Shown here one piece after another: positions 7,777 through 9,788 of a stretch of 9,788 bases of DNA. The notes beneath the pieces are model-generated. The model was not told where the DNA came from. It saw only the letters and a list, made by a program, of their open reading frames with translations, and searched no databases. The position numbers and the translations under genes were made by a program. The DNA is from Flavobacteriales bacterium UBA2040 (lineage in GTDB: Bacteria; Bacteroidota; Bacteroidia; Flavobacteriales_D; Crocinitomicaceae): NCBI GenBank assembly GCA_002332715.1, contig DDBE01000029.1, positions 4,994-14,781 on the forward strand, read 5' to 3'. How positions within the stretch are numbered: position 1 is the first letter of the stretch; every line of letters begins with the position of its first letter.

Positions 7777-9662
7777 ACCACTCTAGCTGTTTTGCTAATT
7801 CCGTTAGACGAAATAGTTACAATGTAAACTCCTGAAGCTAAATCAGATACAGGAAGTTTAACCAATTGTGATCCAGCTGCATTCTCCAATGAAGTAGAAG
7901 AAACTGTAACACCAGCAATATTTGAAATAGAAACTGTGTAAGCTCCGCCTTTTCCGTCAAAAACAACGTTTACGATGTCAGATGCAGGATTCGGGAAAAT
8001 AGCCAAGTTAGCAACCAATTCTTCTGCTAATCCAGCTGAACTTCCATCTGCAATTGAAATAGATTTCGCATTCATGATTTCACCTGTTGTATTGTTCAAC
8101 AATAAAGCTACAGCATGCATATTGTCACGTGTGCTTGATGCAGGGATCGTGTATGGGAATGATGCAGTACCAACTGTACCGTCAACGATAGTAGCAGGAA
8201 CTGATCCAGCTAATCCATCATAACCCCCCAATAAGGCAACACCTACATGATCATACTTCATTTGTGCTGCTGGTACTGGATCTGGCAAAGCCTCATATCC
8301 TCCCATTGCACCTTGACCACCACCTGAGTAGTAGTTTGCTTGGTTCCATTGTGCTCCTGTTCCAGTAACACCATCTTCAATCATTACAACCGCTAAACGG
8401 AAGTTTCCTGCAGATACTGGCGTATAAAAAGTTGCCGTTGCATCTAAAGTTACATTTGAACCTGTACCTGTAACTGTAACTCCAACATTAGCTGGTACGC
8501 CTTTGTTGATGTTTGCAGTGTAATAAGCTTCAAACGCGGCTTGTGAGACAGAAGCATCCAATTCAGAACGCATGTAGTTTCCTCCTGGGAATCCTGTAAT
8601 CCCAGCACCGTCATCGTAAGCTGTAACTGTCATTGGATCACCGTTATGTACAGCAATACCGATGAAATCAGTATAAGTTGCTTGCATGTAATCCATTGCA
8701 ACAGCTCCACGAGGACACCATCCACACCAAGTTCCAGTTCCTTCTTCAATCACAATATTTTTAGATGTGGCTTGACTCAGGGTATTGTGCATTATAGTTC
8801 CCTGGTTATCTGTAGGGTCACCATCTGCTACTGCATTTACCATAGTAATTGTAACTGCGATGTTTTCTTCAACTGCTGTTGCATACGTAACATTCGTTGG
8901 GTGAGAAACAGTAATTGTCGCTCCAACAGCGATGTTAGTCGTAATCGTTTGTGAATGACTAGTACCATCATTCCAATCAATAGTCAAAGAAGTAATTGGG
9001 TTCGACCCAACGTTGGTAACATCTACCGTCAATGGTGAATTTGTATTAATCAATGCATAACGATCAACACTTGCAAAGTTGTATTTTGCATTGTTTGCCG
9101 GTGGAACTTCGATCACAACATCGTCAATAGCCAATCCAGTTGCCCATGCACCACCATCATCATATTTCCAACGAACTTTAACGTCAGTTGCGCCATTTGT
9201 AGCAGCACCTAAAGCTATAAAGTTTGATTGCCAGCTTAAAGATGCAGATGTTCCCGCCATTGTAAATGCTGTAGTCCAAGTAGCTCCACCATCAGCAGAA
9301 ACTTCAACGATGTGCGGATTACCACCATATGACAAATCATCAAGAAAATTATACTTAAGTATTACTCCCGAAAGACCTGTAAGGTCCATAGAAGGAGTGG
9401 TTATGTATGCCGCACTTAAATTACAGTTACATACGTCATCATTCACTTGAGCAAAGTCACCATGAGCTGGTACAGGCCAATAACCTCCAGTGTTTGCTAA
9501 GGCAGCATTTCCAGTTACCCAGTCTCCTGTTCCAACTGTTGTTGATTGAGAAGCCCATCCAGCTGGCAGAGCTCCAGATAATCCTTCGAAATCTTCAGTT
9601 AACACCTGAGAAAAAGCTCCAGTTGCAAACATAAAGACTACCCAGAGTAATATTTTTTTCAT
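7767..9662 (-). CDS. T9SS-exported protein: choice-of-anchor J domain, Omp28/thioredoxin-like domain, sorting tail
   Basis: This 631-aa protein is probably exported by the Sec system and then through T9SS to the surface or medium; its exact function is unknown. A signal peptide ends near GAFS|Q (residue 18). Residues about 20-186 resemble the MAM-like choice-of-anchor J fold: EDFEG near the start, LPAGW, NDDVCNC (74-80), ITTPSMDLTG, VEVSADGGATW and AIDDVVIE at its end. An Ig-like/CARDB-like linker follows (about 190-292). Residues about 300-535 resemble Omp28-related proteins with a thioredoxin-like redox motif GTWCGWCPRG (C313, C316) and GFPG (357-360), where thioredoxin folds place a cis-proline. 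The tail from about 551 is a type A T9SS sorting domain: LAIFPNPASDIVNV, then GVYIVTI and KTARVVVR. By hand count the mature protein has about 54 D/E against 19 K/R, so it is strongly acidic. It is flanked by its own promoter and terminator, so it is monocistronic. No Shine-Dalgarno; the leader is A-rich. Confidence 0.88.
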   Translation of the reverse strand: MKKILLWVVFMFATGAFSQVLTEDFEGLSGALPAGWASQSTTVGTGDWVTGNAALANTGGYWPVPAHGDFAQVNDDVCNCNLSAAYITTPSMDLTGLSGVILKYNFLDDLSYGGNPHIVEVSADGGATWTTAFTMAGTSASLSWQSNFIALGAATNGATDVKVRWKYDDGGAWATGLAIDDVVIEVPPANNAKYNFASVDRYALINTNSPLTVDVTNVGSNPITSLTIDWNDGTSHSQTITTNIAVGATITVSHPTNVTYATAVEENIAVTITMVNAVADGDPTDNQGTIMHNTLSQATSKNIVIEEGTGTWCGWCPRGAVAMDYMQATYTDFIGIAVHNGDPMTVTAYDDGAGITGFPGGNYMRSELDASVSQAAFEAYYTANINKGVPANVGVTVTGTGSNVTLDATATFYTPVSAGNFRLAVVMIEDGVTGTGAQWNQANYYSGGGQGAMGGYEALPDPVPAAQMKYDHVGVALLGGYDGLAGSVPATIVDGTVGTASFPYTIPASSTRDNMHAVALLLNNTTGEIMNAKSISIADGSSAGLAEELVANLAIFPNPASDIVNVVFDGKGGAYTVSISNIAGVTVSSTSLENAAGSQLVKLPVSDLASGVYIVTISSNGISKTARVVVR

Positions 9663-9667
9663 AATTT

Positions 9668-9687
9668 ATTAGTTTTAATTAGTTTTA
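9668..9687. repeat. Two tandem 10-bp repeats in the leader
   Basis: ATTAGTTTTA occurs twice back to back (9668-9677 and 9678-9687). On the minus strand this makes an A-rich 5' leader with TAAAACTAAT twice, just upstream of the ATG at 9662. Such leaders are common in Bacteroidota, where A-rich sequence rather than a Shine-Dalgarno motif supports initiation. The repeat itself may have no separate role. Confidence 0.6.
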
Positions 9688-9696
9688 TTTGGTTTT

Positions 9697-9727
9697 CAAA
9701 TATACAACGCATGCCCTGTTTAATCAA
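9697..9727 (-). promoter_or_regulatory. Bacteroidota-type promoter of the secreted-protein gene
   Basis: On the minus strand TTG (9725-9727) is followed after 20 nt by TATATTTG (9697-9704), a full match to the Bacteroidota primary sigma -7 consensus TAnnTTTG with accepted spacing from the -33 element. Transcription would begin near 9690, giving a leader of roughly 28 nt. The remaining upstream bases to 9788 are AT-rich and show no gene or further clear signal. Confidence 0.75.
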
Positions 9728-9788
9728 GAATTAGGACAGTTAAAATTAAACCTAATGCTACCTAATTATTGAAAAGCTAAAATATCAT

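Noticed and set aside
9079..9450. Plus-strand 123-codon frame antisense to the secreted-protein gene.
   Set aside because: Overlaps fully a protein with clear domains; low-complexity translation and no supporting signals.
9729..9767. AATTAGG ... CCTAATT inverted repeat upstream of the promoter.
   Set aside because: Arms of 6-7 bp with a wide gap in very AT-rich DNA; expected by chance.

Overview
The window looks like a chromosomal segment of a Bacteroidota bacterium, most likely of the Flavobacteriia type. It carries the giant Type IX secretion (T9SS) outer-membrane protein SprA, a secreted protein with a typical C-terminal T9SS sorting domain, a Bacteroidota-type promoter (TTG, 20-nt spacer, TATATTTG), and A-rich leaders without a Shine-Dalgarno motif before all four genes. 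I cannot fix the genus from the sequence alone.

All four genes lie on the minus strand, so transcription runs from high to low coordinates. First comes a 631-aa secreted protein (7767-9662) with its own promoter (9697-9727) and a strong intrinsic terminator (7696-7738). It joins a MAM-like 'choice-of-anchor J' domain, an Ig-like linker, an Omp28/thioredoxin-like domain with a CGWC motif, and the sorting tail. After the terminator a compact cluster begins: maeB (malic enzyme with a phosphotransacetylase-like tail), 3 nt, ruvA (Holliday junction subunit), 14 nt, then sprA. sprA runs off the left edge of the window with 1595 codons visible. The 3-nt and 14-nt gaps suggest one transcription unit, although the three products work in unrelated processes: central carbon metabolism, recombination, and protein secretion with gliding.

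The functional thread is secretion. SprA forms the outer-membrane translocon through which proteins with the sorting tail of the 631-aa protein leave the cell, so the window holds both a secretion pore and a likely client. I found no mobile element, CRISPR array, tRNA, rRNA or defence system, and no gene-free stretch longer than about 130 bases. The region looks like ordinary core genome. The best second looks are the four-cysteine layout of the secreted protein, the substituted active site of the MaeB tail, an EF-hand-like loop and a cysteine pair in SprA, and the structured 3' end of the secreted-protein gene.
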